Assembly (NCBI RefSeq): GCF_017893965.1
Contig: NZ_CP054142.1
Span: 1,426,001-1,490,000, forward strand
Direction: 5' to 3'
DNA: 64,000 bases
Source of the DNA: Treponema parvum
GTDB lineage: Bacteria; Spirochaetota; Spirochaetia; Treponematales; Treponemataceae
The notes beneath the pieces were generated by a model. The model worked only from the letters and a program-made list of their open reading frames with translations, did no database searches and was not told the DNA's origin. Below are positions 16,364 through 26,500 of this stretch, one piece after another. A program made the translations under genes and the position numbers. Every line of letters begins with the position of its first letter. Positions within the stretch are counted from its first letter, which is position 1.

Positions 16364-17866
16364 ATGGAGATTTCTTTTTTCCGTGCAAAAAACGGCAACG
16401 AAACCTGTTCCGTAGGCGGAATAAACATACATTCGTCCTATGATCCGCAAAAGGAAGCCGACCGCTTTGCAGAAAACTTGGAAATTCCCTTCTCTCCTTC
16501 TCACATACTTATAACGGAACCGGCTCTTTCTTACTGTCTTGAAAAACTCCGCTTAAGATTCCCGCTTACAAAATTTCTTGCCGTCCGCTACTGCAGCTAT
16601 TTTAAAAACAAGGATAAAAACTGGGACAAGGTTTTTTACTTCGATCCTGCAAAATCGCTTGAAAATGAAATTTTCGATTTTTTGGGCGAAGAAGGAGTTT
16701 TAAACTGTTTTTTCGCTGCATGGCAGCCGTCTTCAAAAGCTTTCGAAAAGCAAAACACCCTCGCATGGCTTGAAATAAAGGCCGCCGTAGAAAAAAGCAG
16801 GGCGGTTCTTGCTACACGCTCCTATTTTGCAAAAAGATGGCTTAGAAACTCGTGCCGTTTTTTCCTTGAAATCAATAAGATCGTCGAAGCGCAAAATATC
16901 CGCACAGGGAATTCTCAGGTATTTATCACGGCGTCGGGACCCAGCCTTAAAAATTCAATCCCGTATTTAAAAAAATACAGAAACCGTATCTTTATTATTG
17001 CGCTTTCTTCGTCGATAGAAGCCCTGCTCTACCACGGCTTAATTCCCGATATGTGCATTTCGACCGACGGAGGATACTACGCAAAAAAACACCTTGAAAT
17101 TCTAGAGCGCTGCGAAAAAAATAATATTCCTCTGGCTTTAAGCTGCGAATCCTGCTGCCCCTCAAAAATTTTGACAACATTTCCCGTAATTCCTTTAAGT
17201 TACGGTGATTTTCCTGAAAAACTTTTTTTTGACGCGTTCGGCATAAAAGCGTCGCCTGCCGCCAGAAACGGAACAGTCAGCGGTACGGCGGTGCAATTTG
17301 CGCTTTCGATAACGTCCGGGAACGTTTATTTTTGCGGATTGGACATGGCTCAGACGAAAGGATTTCAGCACATTCAACCGAATGCACTTGAGAACGAATA
17401 TAAAAATACATGCGATCGTCTCGGCCCTCTTTTAAGCCGAATCACAAAAACGGAATTTTATTCGCCTGTGATGGAAATATACCGCAACTGGTTTTCAAAT
17501 CAAAAAAAAGAATTTTACAAACGCGTAAGACGGATAAGCTGCAATTTCAAATATTCAAACAAACTCGGAAATATGGAAGATTCGGATTGGGCCGATTTTT
17601 CTCCCGATAAAAACGTATCTCTTCCGTCTTTTTCAGAAACTTCCGTTCATGAAAAAAAACAAACGCGAATAAAGAAAATCGAAGATCTTATACTTTCAAT
17701 CGATAAAACCGATGAATGGCTTAAAAACGCTTTTCCGGCGGACTACATATGCTTTAAACGAAGCATTTTACAAGAAGACAAGGAACGCTTCAGACGGATC
17801 CTCGTAACCCAAAATAAAGACTTAACGGCTTCTTTACGGCGGATTTTAAATGAACATGTTGTATGA
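16364..17866 (+). CDS. Maf-type (DUF115) motility-associated glycosyltransferase, copy 1
   Basis: A 500-residue protein of the DUF115 / MptE-like family (PF01973). Relatives called Maf transfer nonulosonic or other sugars to flagellin Ser/Thr in Campylobacter and Helicobacter. The core motif is VFITASGPSLKNSIPYLKKY near residue 190, followed by DMCISTDGGYYAKKHLEIL and the later GNVYFCGLDMAQ. The N-terminal ~110 residues are the Maf N-terminal domain. A Shine-Dalgarno (GAGGAAG) precedes the ATG. It overlaps the second Maf gene by 17 bases. Treponemal FlaB flagellins are O-glycosylated, so flagellin is the likely acceptor; this is inference. Confidence 0.88.
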   Translation: MEISFFRAKNGNETCSVGGINIHSSYDPQKEADRFAENLEIPFSPSHILITEPALSYCLEKLRLRFPLTKFLAVRYCSYFKNKDKNWDKVFYFDPAKSLENEIFDFLGEEGVLNCFFAAWQPSSKAFEKQNTLAWLEIKAAVEKSRAVLATRSYFAKRWLRNSCRFFLEINKIVEAQNIRTGNSQVFITASGPSLKNSIPYLKKYRNRIFIIALSSSIEALLYHGLIPDMCISTDGGYYAKKHLEILERCEKNNIPLALSCESCCPSKILTTFPVIPLSYGDFPEKLFFDAFGIKASPAARNGTVSGTAVQFALSITSGNVYFCGLDMAQTKGFQHIQPNALENEYKNTCDRLGPLLSRITKTEFYSPVMEIYRNWFSNQKKEFYKRVRRISCNFKYSNKLGNMEDSDWADFSPDKNVSLPSFSETSVHEKKQTRIKKIEDLILSIDKTDEWLKNAFPADYICFKRSILQEDKERFRRILVTQNKDLTASLRRILNEHVV

Positions 17867-19349
17867 AAAAATAATAGAGTCAAAAAATTCCTCGCCCGTA
17901 CCCGTATTTTTTGGCGGAAGACCTATGCATTCAAAATACGATCCCGAAGCTGAAGCGCTTTCTTTTGCCGCGCAGCTTCCCGAAAAATCCTCCTTCGCCG
18001 TCATCCTAGGGATAGGCGGAGGGTATCACATACGGGCAACGCTAGAACGTTTTCCTGACATAAAGATAATAGCGGTGGAAAATTCCGAAAAAGACATTTC
18101 ATTCATATCAAAAATTCCATGCGTTCGGGATCTGATGAAAAACAAGAACGTAATATTTTGTGCTGCGGAAAACGGAAACGAAGCCGCTCAACTTCTAAAG
18201 ACTCTGTATGTTCCCGCTTTGCACAAGGATCTTAATATTCTGGTACACAGAGCGTGGGCTTCCGCCGCCGAAAAAAAAGAAAAAACCATAATATCGGAGT
18301 TGAAAAAAGAACTTTCCGCAATATCTGCGGATTATTCGGTACAAAGCCACTTCGGTAAAATATGGCAATATAATATTGTGCGGAACCTGATATTTTTAAG
18401 TAAGGCTTTAAAAAACAAAGACGGTCGCATAAATAAAAAAATGGTTTTTCCCGTAGAAAAGACCGCCGCCGTCATTGCCGCAGGTCCGAGTCTTGACGAT
18501 TCAGTAAAAAAATTAAAAAACGAAAGAGAAAGCTATTATATAATTTCAACCGACACCGCCTTGGGGACGCTTTTAAAACATAAGATAAAACCCGACGCTG
18601 TCGTTTCCATAGACGGCCAATTTATTTCGCACACGCATTTTATGCTTGAAATACCCGAAGACATCCTGTTTATCTTTGACGTTTGCGCATCTCCGTGCGC
18701 CGTTCGCCGCGTTCACGCTCTAAAAAACAAAATCCTGTTTGTCAGGACGGGACATCCCATGCTGTCGGTCGAAAAAGATTTTATGAGCTTGGAAACTGGA
18801 GCGGGAACGGTAACGATAGCTGCGGCGGATTTCGCCGCAAAAGCGGGTTTTTCAAACATTAAAATGTTCGGAGCGGATTTCGCATACATTTCGGGAAAGC
18901 CTTACGCCAAGGGTACTTATCTTGAAAGCCAGTTTTATTCCCAGTCATACAGGCTTTGCCCCGCCGAACAAAGATACTGCGCATTGATGTTCCGCACTCC
19001 GCTCTTGGAAAATGCAAAGGACCCTGAAAGCCGCACGACTCAAATACTAAATTCATATAAAAACACGTTCGAGGTATGGAAGGAAAAGTTGAAAAAGAGC
19101 GGCGGCACGTGTCACTGCGGCACAAGTAACGCAAGCGGCGCAAAAGGCGACAGGGCGCAAATGATTGAAAATCCTCAAAATTTTGATTTTTCGGTTTTTA
19201 TGAAGCACTTAAGCGACCGATCGAATTTCTTCGCTTTTTTGCCATTTATCGCCTTTTTGCGAAAAAATCCTGAATTAAAAGACAAAGAATTCGACGAACT
19301 GCTAAAACTTGCACAGACCTCTCTCTTACGTTATAATTATAAGATATGA
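17850..19349 (+). CDS. Maf-type (DUF115) motility-associated glycosyltransferase, copy 2
   Basis: A 499-residue paralogue of the preceding gene. It has the same core (AVIAAGPSLDDSVKKLKNE near residue 210, then PDAVVSIDGQFISHTHFML) and GFSNIKMFGADFAYISGKPYAKG towards the end. Outside the core the two have diverged strongly, so they may act on different sugars or sites, or work as a pair. The N-terminal domain contains the HSKYDPEAEALSFA pattern, matching HSSYDPQKEADRFA in copy 1. It overlaps copy 1 by 17 bases and the next gene by ATGA. Confidence 0.88.
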   Translation: MNMLYEKIIESKNSSPVPVFFGGRPMHSKYDPEAEALSFAAQLPEKSSFAVILGIGGGYHIRATLERFPDIKIIAVENSEKDISFISKIPCVRDLMKNKNVIFCAAENGNEAAQLLKTLYVPALHKDLNILVHRAWASAAEKKEKTIISELKKELSAISADYSVQSHFGKIWQYNIVRNLIFLSKALKNKDGRINKKMVFPVEKTAAVIAAGPSLDDSVKKLKNERESYYIISTDTALGTLLKHKIKPDAVVSIDGQFISHTHFMLEIPEDILFIFDVCASPCAVRRVHALKNKILFVRTGHPMLSVEKDFMSLETGAGTVTIAAADFAAKAGFSNIKMFGADFAYISGKPYAKGTYLESQFYSQSYRLCPAEQRYCALMFRTPLLENAKDPESRTTQILNSYKNTFEVWKEKLKKSGGTCHCGTSNASGAKGDRAQMIENPQNFDFSVFMKHLSDRSNFFAFLPFIAFLRKNPELKDKEFDELLKLAQTSLLRYNYKI

Positions 19350-20734
19350 AATCCAAAAAGATCGGTATCGTTTCAGGCATTATTTCAGTCATGTTTTTGC
19401 TGACTGTCGCAAATCTTATCGTAAGCACTGTAAAAGATTATCGAAAAGGCATAAAAGATTCTTCCGAGAATTTTTTATATCTATCGAAAAAGACATCGGA
19501 TATTATTTCAGAGACTCCCGTTCTTTCGGAAAAATTCATACCGTATTTTGTAAACGAAGTTTCAAAAGCTGCAAACCTTTTTTCCGTCCGGCTGGAATAT
19601 AACGGCAAAACGCTGTACGAGTTTCCTCCGAATCAAACGGGCGCCGATTCCCCTCTTGTAAAAACTTTTACTACGCATATAGAAGCACCCGAAGGGACTA
19701 TCGTCCTTACCGAAACTTTGTATCTTCTTACGCCCTATTCGATATTTGACAACACCCGCATCGCCTTTTTTATAATACTGCTGGGGACGCTTATTACCGC
19801 TATAATGCTTTTATACGTATATCTTTCTGAAAAAACGCCTGAAGCCGCCGGTACGGCAGGAAACAATTTAAACGTTACGGGCGACACGGCCGGCGGCGCT
19901 TTTGATTTAGGCATGGAAGATTTTACGATCGGAGAAGATTATTCGCCGGAAAGCGAAGATGCCGAAGGCATTGAAAACAGCGAAGCCTCGGCGGAGGAAG
20001 ACTTGGAAGAAAGCAAGGCGAATGAAAATTGCGACGCTGAAAAAGCATGTGATGAAAACACGGGCGCTGAAGACATGGGTGCCGGCGAACTCTCAACCGC
20101 AGCGGAAATGAGTGAAAAAACCGGTGAAGAAAAAGACGGCGAAAAAATAATCGAATCCGAATGGATCGACGACATTCCCGTAAATACACCCCAGTCGGAT
20201 CAAGAGCAGTCCTCAAATATTGAGCCGCACAAGGACGAAGAGCTTTTTTCTCCGTTGACGGGATTTTGCAGAGAGGCATATTTAAAAATACGGCTTGAAA
20301 ATGAATTGGTAAGAGCGGCGTCCGTCGAACAGGATCTTTCGTTTTTAATAATACGGATTCCGGGACTTGAAATTTCCGACGAACGCATAAAAAAAGTCGT
20401 TCCTGTAATTAAAGAATATTTCAGTTTTGTAGATATGATTTTTGAATTCGGCAAGGACGGCTTTGCCGTAATAAGACCTGCGATAAACCTCGACACCGCT
20501 TTGGGTATAGCCGAAAATTTTCATGGCGAGCTTATCACTGTCTTACGCAGCGAAGGATTAAATATGATGCCTGCGATCGGTATTTCAGCGCGTTCGCTTC
20601 GCCTGATTTCATGCGACAGGTTGATTGCAGAATCGGAGCAGGCTGCGGAACACGCTCTAAACGACGCAAATTCTCCGATCGTCGCCTTCCGCGTAGACCC
20701 GGAAAAATACCGCAAATTTCTAGCTCAAAATTAA
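19346..20734 (+). CDS. Two-helix membrane protein with degenerate GGDEF domain
   Basis: A 462-residue protein with membrane helices at about residues 6-26 and 132-155, a periplasmic segment of ~105 residues between them, and a long acidic Glu/Ala/Ser linker (160-300). The C-terminal domain (305-455) follows the GGDEF pattern: PLTGFCREAYLKIRLENELV, LSFLIIRIPGLE, then FEFGKDGFAVIRP and PAIGISARS. The signature GGDEF is replaced by GKDGF (residues 369-373), so diguanylate cyclase activity is unlikely. It could bind c-di-GMP or act as a structural domain. It ends the Maf operon and starts at an ATGA overlap. Confidence 0.75.
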   Translation: MKSKKIGIVSGIISVMFLLTVANLIVSTVKDYRKGIKDSSENFLYLSKKTSDIISETPVLSEKFIPYFVNEVSKAANLFSVRLEYNGKTLYEFPPNQTGADSPLVKTFTTHIEAPEGTIVLTETLYLLTPYSIFDNTRIAFFIILLGTLITAIMLLYVYLSEKTPEAAGTAGNNLNVTGDTAGGAFDLGMEDFTIGEDYSPESEDAEGIENSEASAEEDLEESKANENCDAEKACDENTGAEDMGAGELSTAAEMSEKTGEEKDGEKIIESEWIDDIPVNTPQSDQEQSSNIEPHKDEELFSPLTGFCREAYLKIRLENELVRAASVEQDLSFLIIRIPGLEISDERIKKVVPVIKEYFSFVDMIFEFGKDGFAVIRPAINLDTALGIAENFHGELITVLRSEGLNMMPAIGISARSLRLISCDRLIAESEQAAEHALNDANSPIVAFRVDPEKYRKFLAQN

Positions 20735-20848
20735 CTTGGACACACGTGGGGCCGACCGGTAGTAATCGACGCGTCGGGCGCATTTATTCGGTTGAAGCGG
20801 CTTTCTTGCTTGGCGCAAATTCTTTTAATTGACACGGTTTTAGCCGCC
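20735..20848. other. Convergent intergenic region
   Basis: About 115 bases between converging genes. It contains a short palindrome CGACGCGTCG near 20768 but no terminator with a T-run. Confidence 0.4.
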
Positions 20849-21553
20849 TTATTCGCTCGAAGCTGTTTCCCCCGCTTTTTCTTTTTCTTGGGCCTCTTCC
20901 GCTTTCTCGGATCCTTCGGCTATTCTTTTTTGAAAATTTTCTATGTTCGCGTTGTCCGGAAATTTATTTTTGAGATTAAGCAGCTCTTTTTCCGCGAGTT
21001 CGGTCTTTTCAGTATGGATAAGCAGGGAAATATAATTGCAAAGAATCTCGGAATTATCGGGATTTTTTTTTGTCAAGTCTAAATACATTTCAAGAGCCGA
21101 AGCCGTTTTGCCGCTCATCGCTGTGATGTAAGCCAAGGATTCCGCAAAAGAAAGGTTTTCAGGATCTTTTTTTATCAAATCGGTAAAAACTTTTTTCGCT
21201 TCGTCCCATCTTTTTGAAAGCGCGTACACGCGTCCCAGCTGATAATAGGATGCGCTCCTTAAGCTTTTTTCTCTCATGGCAAGCTTATAATAAGTTTCGG
21301 CCTTCGTATAATTTTTTAAATCGAAGTACGCTTCCGCAATGGAATAATATTCTGAAGCTATGTTATCCTTTAAGACTTTTTGTTCGTTCGGGACGGGAAT
21401 GTCTAAAACTTCTCCGGAACGGCAGGAACAGCAAAAAAACGACGCCGCAGATAAAAGCAAAAGCATGTATGCCGAATTTTGTAAGCGCAACAATCGAAGC
21501 GTCGCGCCGCCAGATGCTCGCCGCGCTGAACAACGAAAGAGTCGGGAAACCAT
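20849..21553 (-). CDS. TPR-repeat lipoprotein
   Basis: A ~234-residue protein with a hydrophobic segment ending in a lipobox-like LSAASFFC, then tandem tetratricopeptide repeats (about residues 65-205: EYYSIAEAYFDLKNYTKAE, SASYYQLGRVYALSKRWDEA, and further units), and an acidic Glu/Ala tail. It would be a periplasm-facing lipoprotein with a protein-scaffold role. The ATG at 21553 overlaps the upp stop by one base (TGATG). That start gives an unusually long basic n-region of ~28 residues; an ATG at 21466 gives a conventional lipoprotein signal and is a real alternative. Confidence 0.75.
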   Translation of the reverse strand: MVSRLFRCSARRASGGATLRLLRLQNSAYMLLLLSAASFFCCSCRSGEVLDIPVPNEQKVLKDNIASEYYSIAEAYFDLKNYTKAETYYKLAMREKSLRSASYYQLGRVYALSKRWDEAKKVFTDLIKKDPENLSFAESLAYITAMSGKTASALEMYLDLTKKNPDNSEILCNYISLLIHTEKTELAEKELLNLKNKFPDNANIENFQKRIAEGSEKAEEAQEKEKAGETASSE

Positions 21554-22590
21554 CACTTTCCCAGCACAGTCTGTTCGATCTTAAACAGCTGTGAGCGGTA
21601 CAAGCCTGAAATATTGCTTCCGTAATCCGCAATTAGCTGGATAATATTGCGCGGAGAATCATAGTTGTCGCACCCGTTAAGGCGGTCGCCGGCATCGCCC
21701 AAACCGGGCATAATATAAGCTTTTACGTTCAAGACCGGATCAAGCCACAGGGTATAGCACGTGCAGTTTTCAAGTGCGCGCGTAACGCGGATGCTTCCCT
21801 TTAATGCGGATATCACGTTAAAGAATTTTATGGACTTAGGTTTTACGCCCTGCGACTGCAAGTATCTTATTACGGTAACCAAGGAACCGCCTGTGGCGTT
21901 CATGGGATCGGCAAATATGAGATCCTTGCCGTCAAGTTCTTCAAGATTAAAAAAAGAATTTTTTAAATTGAGAACATATTCCATATTGGATTCCGTCTTT
22001 GTGTCGTCCCTGTTAATCTTAAAAAGCGCAAAAGGAGTAACATAGTTATGAGACGAATACTCTTCTATTTCCTTTGACATGATCATGCTGGGCAGCAAGG
22101 CTCCTCGAAGCATTACGCACATTACGGAATTTTCTATTTTTGCATCGATGTTCGGTATTTTATGTACGGCGAAATTCTGCACCGGCGAAGTTACGGGAGT
22201 TTTCACCGTTATATAATTTTTTTTATCGCTGTGCTGGTCGGTATAGGCCATTCTAAAAAGCATTTCATACGCACGCTGACTGTAATACATAAATTCCTGA
22301 TGATTCGTATTGACGTCCCGCAGTTTTGAAATGACCCGAGAAGCTTCGGCATGAGCCCCTTCTTCAGTCACAAACGAATAAACCTGTATGTCCGGATGTG
22401 CGGCGCAAATTTCCTGCATCGCATGTCCCATCTTATCGTATTGGGAAATTATTTTTTCTTTATTTTCTGGCTGAAAAAACCGCATGGTCTCGCTGTACAT
22501 CTCTTCAAGCCGATTGAGATTAAGTTTATCCTGTCTTGTAAGATATCCGTCAAGGTCTTCTGCTTTTAAAATAACTCTGTCATCAACCAC
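21553..22590 (-). CDS. upp: Uracil phosphoribosyltransferase with N-terminal extension
   Basis: Converts uracil and PRPP to UMP. The catalytic part is in the C-terminal ~210 residues: [15 protein letters not shown], the PRPP loop [16 protein letters not shown] and the uracil-binding [13 protein letters not shown]. At 345 residues it is about 135 longer than bacterial Upp (~210). The N-terminal 130 residues are helical-looking, with no recognised domain. The start is GTG at 22590 with AAGGAG at good spacing. It lies between a lipoprotein (12-base gap) and a TPR lipoprotein (1-base overlap). Confidence 0.88.
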   Translation of the reverse strand: MVDDRVILKAEDLDGYLTRQDKLNLNRLEEMYSETMRFFQPENKEKIISQYDKMGHAMQEICAAHPDIQVYSFVTEEGAHAEASRVISKLRDVNTNHQEFMYYSQRAYEMLFRMAYTDQHSDKKNYITVKTPVTSPVQNFAVHKIPNIDAKIENSVMCVMLRGALLPSMIMSKEIEEYSSHNYVTPFALFKINRDDTKTESNMEYVLNLKNSFFNLEELDGKDLIFADPMNATGGSLVTVIRYLQSQGVKPKSIKFFNVISALKGSIRVTRALENCTCYTLWLDPVLNVKAYIMPGLGDAGDRLNGCDNYDSPRNIIQLIADYGSNISGLYRSQLFKIEQTVLGK

Positions 22591-22602
22591 GAAAAACTCC
22601 TT

Positions 22603-23553
22603 TTAAGGCAAAATATTATGTACGAAAATTTCAAGAATTTGCTCTTGCGTAAATCTCATATCCGTAAGTTTTAACACCGTTGCGGACTCGCCCAAAGCGA
22701 TATTTTTTCCGAACACCAAAGTCAGCGCAGCCCTAGCCGCCTTTGCAACCAGAGAATTGGGAAATTCAAGTTCAAGAGTGAGTTTAAACGATCCGTCGGC
22801 GCCTTTTGCCAAAGCCCCGCGCGCGCAGACTATGGCGAAGCGCATATCGGTTCCTAAAAGCGAGGCCAAAAAGGCCTGAGGCCGCAAAACACAAAAACGG
22901 ATATCGGAAGTCTTTTCGCTCATCCATTCATAAGTGTTTGAAGTCCACGTATCTTGCGGACGCATGATCGAGCCGCTTTCGGAAACGGATTTAAGCTGAG
23001 CGTTATACCTCTTAAAAAGAGGATCAACATCCTTTGCAAGAACGATGTTTTTAAGAGAGGCGAGTCCGAGCAAATAAGAAGTGTCTTCACGGGAATAATA
23101 AATATACGGAATCGGAATACCTCCGACAGAGGCGTTTACCGACGACTTTTTCATATTCCAACCGTTTTTAGACGTAAGGGCGGCTTTAATCGCCAAAGGA
23201 GGAATATAGCCGTCCGCCGAAAATTGTATGCGTCCTGCGTCTTTTGCACTTCCTATGCCCGCACAAATATTGTCTATCTTCGGAACGATCAAAGAAGCGT
23301 TTTCTTCCGTAAGCCCGCTGATCGCGCTGCACAGCATTTTTTTTACAAAATCCGAATGCTGCGCTACCGGTATTCTAAAATAGACTGCGCTGTCTTCTTC
23401 GAGAACCGAAAGCGCGTCTACGGCGGGAAGGGCTTTTTCAACCGATTTACACGAAGACATTATAAAAACAAAAACAAAGATAAAAAATAAAACGGCTGCG
23501 TTAATACAGAGGGTGTAACGTTTTTTTACAAAAGGTAAATCATGCTTTTTCAA
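22603..23553 (-). CDS. Lipoprotein next to ileS; candidate TP0453-type outer-membrane lipoprotein
   Basis: A ~317-residue protein with a basic N-terminus, a strong hydrophobic segment and a lipobox-like VFIMSSC about 32 residues in. The mature part has no recognised domain; it begins with an Ala/Val-rich stretch (ALSVLEEDSAVYFRIPV). The start is taken as TTG at 23553, which follows GGAGAG at six bases and overlaps the ileS stop by 14 bases; an ATG at 23586 is possible but has no Shine-Dalgarno. From memory, T. pallidum has the outer-membrane lipoprotein TP0453 next to ileS (TP0452), so this may be its positional counterpart. That is a hypothesis. Confidence 0.6.
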   Translation of the reverse strand: MKKHDLPFVKKRYTLCINAAVLFFIFVFVFIMSSCKSVEKALPAVDALSVLEEDSAVYFRIPVAQHSDFVKKMLCSAISGLTEENASLIVPKIDNICAGIGSAKDAGRIQFSADGYIPPLAIKAALTSKNGWNMKKSSVNASVGGIPIPYIYYSREDTSYLLGLASLKNIVLAKDVDPLFKRYNAQLKSVSESGSIMRPQDTWTSNTYEWMSEKTSDIRFCVLRPQAFLASLLGTDMRFAIVCARGALAKGADGSFKLTLELEFPNSLVAKAARAALTLVFGKNIALGESATVLKLTDMRFTQEQILEIFVHNILP

Positions 23554-26500
23554 GGCTAACTCTCCAAATTTTATCGTCGGCTTCAATTTCTACCCAATCC
23601 AATGAATCCTTCCATAGGGTTTTTACGGCGAGCGTCTCGCCGGCAATGAATCCGCCGAACATTTCATAAGCGGCCTTCAGATCTTCGGAACCGGAAACAC
23701 AAAGTATTATACGATCGGTAACTTCAAGCCCCGATTCCTTTCGCAAATTCTGAATACCGCGCACCAAGTCGCGCACATAGCCTTCTTTACGCAATTCGTC
23801 GGAAATTTTAGCGTCGAGCCCTACGGTGAGAGTTCCGTCGTTTATGACCTTCATTCCTTCTTTTTCGATGCGATCGACGATGATTTTTTCCGCCGTAAGT
23901 TCAACGATTTTTCCTTCTATTTCGATAGACAAATTCGCGCCTTCCATTATGGACTGAACGGCGTCCTGCCCGAGCTGTTCGATTTTTTGCGACGCCTGCT
24001 TCATAAGAGGTCCCAGCTCTTTTCCGAGCACGCGGAAGTTAGCCTTGGCCTTGTATTCTACAAGCTCGTCCTCACGTTCATGGAACACGACCTTTTTAAC
24101 GTTCAGCTCTTCTTTTATGGAATCTTCCATTTCTGAAAGCACGGCCTTTTCTTCTGGGTTCTTTGTGATAAGGGCGACGCTCGCAAGCGGCTGGCGGTTT
24201 TTAAGGTTGAATTCATTCCTTAACGACCGTCCCATAGAAACGGCTTTTTGAACGGTGGACATTTTAAATTCCAGAGCTTCGTCGCGCCATGCGCCGTTGT
24301 ATTCCGGATAATCTTCAAGATGAACCGATTCCTTATCTCCGTCAAGTTTAAGGTTTTGCCAAATCTGTTCCGTGATAAACGGAATTACGGGAGAGGCAAC
24401 CTTCGTAAAAGTCTTTAACGCTATGTAAAGAGTTTCATACGCTTCGGATTTATCGGCGTCGTTTTCGCTCTTCCAAAAACGTCTGCGCGAACGGCGTATG
24501 TACCAGTTATTCATAAGGTCGATAAACAGAACTATAGGATCTATCGCGCCCGAAAGATCGTAAGAATCCAGCGCGTCCGTAACTTTTTTTACGAGCTGCT
24601 GCGTCACGGAAAGCATCCAGCGGTCGAGCGGATTTTCAGGCAGCTTAAGATCAAAAGCGCGCCCCGTCGGTAAAATCTTATCTATGTTCGCATAAGTTAC
24701 AAAAAAGCTGTAGCTGTTCCAAAGAGGAATTATTATGCTTTTAAGCACGTCGCGTACGCCGTCGTCCGAATATCTTAGATCATCGGCTTTTACAACGGCC
24801 GAGTGCATTAAAAAAAGGCGAATCGCATCCGCGCCGAATTGATTTATAGCTTCTACGGGGTCGGTATAATTGCGAAGACTTTTTGACATCTTCTTTCCAT
24901 CCGAAGCGAGGACGAGCCCGCTCACTATGCAATTTTTAAATGCCGGACGATCGAGAAGATTCGACGCAAGCACGGTGAGGGTATAGAACCATCCGCGGGT
25001 TTGATCCAAACCTTCCGAAATAAAATCGGCGGGAAAATGCCGCTCGAAATATTCTTTATTTTCAAACGGATAGTGATTTTGAGCGTACGGCATCGCCCCC
25101 GATTCAAACCAGCAGTCAAGAACTTCCGGAATGCGGCGCATCGTCTTGCCGCAGCTGCAAGGGATATTGATTTTATCGACAAATTGTTTATGCAGATCTT
25201 CAGGATAAACGCCGGAAAGTTCTTTTAACTCGTCACGGCTTCCCACACAGAGGGTTTTGCCGCATTCTTCGCACTTCCAAATCGGTATGGGGTTACCCCA
25301 GTAGCGGTTACGGCTTACCGCCCAGTCACGGGCGCCCTCGAGCCACTTGCCGAAGCGTCCTTCCTTTATGTGCGCGGGCTGCCAATTGATACGGCTGTTA
25401 GCTTTAAGAAGGTTTTCTCTTTCTTCTTCAACTTTTACAAACCAAGAACCTACCGCGCGATAAATGAGAGGATGAGAACATCTCCAGCAATGCGGATAAG
25501 AGTGAAGAATCTGATCGCGCTTTACAAGTTTTTTTTCTCTTTTTAAGCGTTCGATTATGTCTTTATCACAGTCTTTTACAAACCGGCCTTCATAGTCGGG
25601 TACTTCGGAAGTAAACTTGCATTCTCCGTCTATCGGGCAAACAGTAGGTATTCCAGTGCCTTTAAATACCTTGTTGTCCTCTTCGCCGAAACCGGGAGCT
25701 GTGTGTACAATACCGGTGCCGTCTTCCGTTGAAACAAAATCCGCAGTAAAAACACGGAAAGCCCCGTCGGAACCGTCCTTGTTCTTTGTGAGTTCCGAAA
25801 AGTACGGAAAAAGAGGCTCGTATTTTGCGCCGGCAAGTTCGAGTCCCTTATATTTTCTTATAATCTTATACTCGCTTTCGCTTTTGTAATATGCGGAAAG
25901 CCTTGATTCGGCTAAAATATAAAAATCATCTCCGTCTTTTACTTTTACGTAATCAATATCAGGCCCCACCGCAAGTCCAAGGTTCGACGGCAATGTCCAC
26001 GGCGTAGTAGTCCACGCAAGAAAATACGTACGTCCGTTAGTCAATTCAGAATCGTTTATGCTTTCAGGCGCTCGGGTAATTTTAAAACGCAGCGTTACGG
26101 CGGGATCGTAGACGTCCTTGTATCCTCCGAGGCTCAGTTCATGGTTTGACAGAACCGTAGAACAGCGCGGGCAATACGGAAGGATGTAATGACCTTCGTA
26201 GATCATCTTTTTATCCCAAAGTGTTTTCACTACCCACCATATGGATTCCATGTAATCGGCTTCCATAGTCTTATAATCGTTATCGAAGTCAACCCAGCGC
26301 CCCATACGGGTTATTATCTGCCGCCACTGTGAAGTATAGCGTAGAACGCTCGCGCGGCAAGCGTCGTTAAATTTTTCAATTCCGTATTTTTCAATATCGG
26401 TTTTACTGTTAAGCCCCAGCTCTTTTTCAATGAGATTTTCTACGGGAAGGCCGTGACAGTCCCAACCGAAACGGCGCTCGACCTTTTTTCCTTTCATGGT

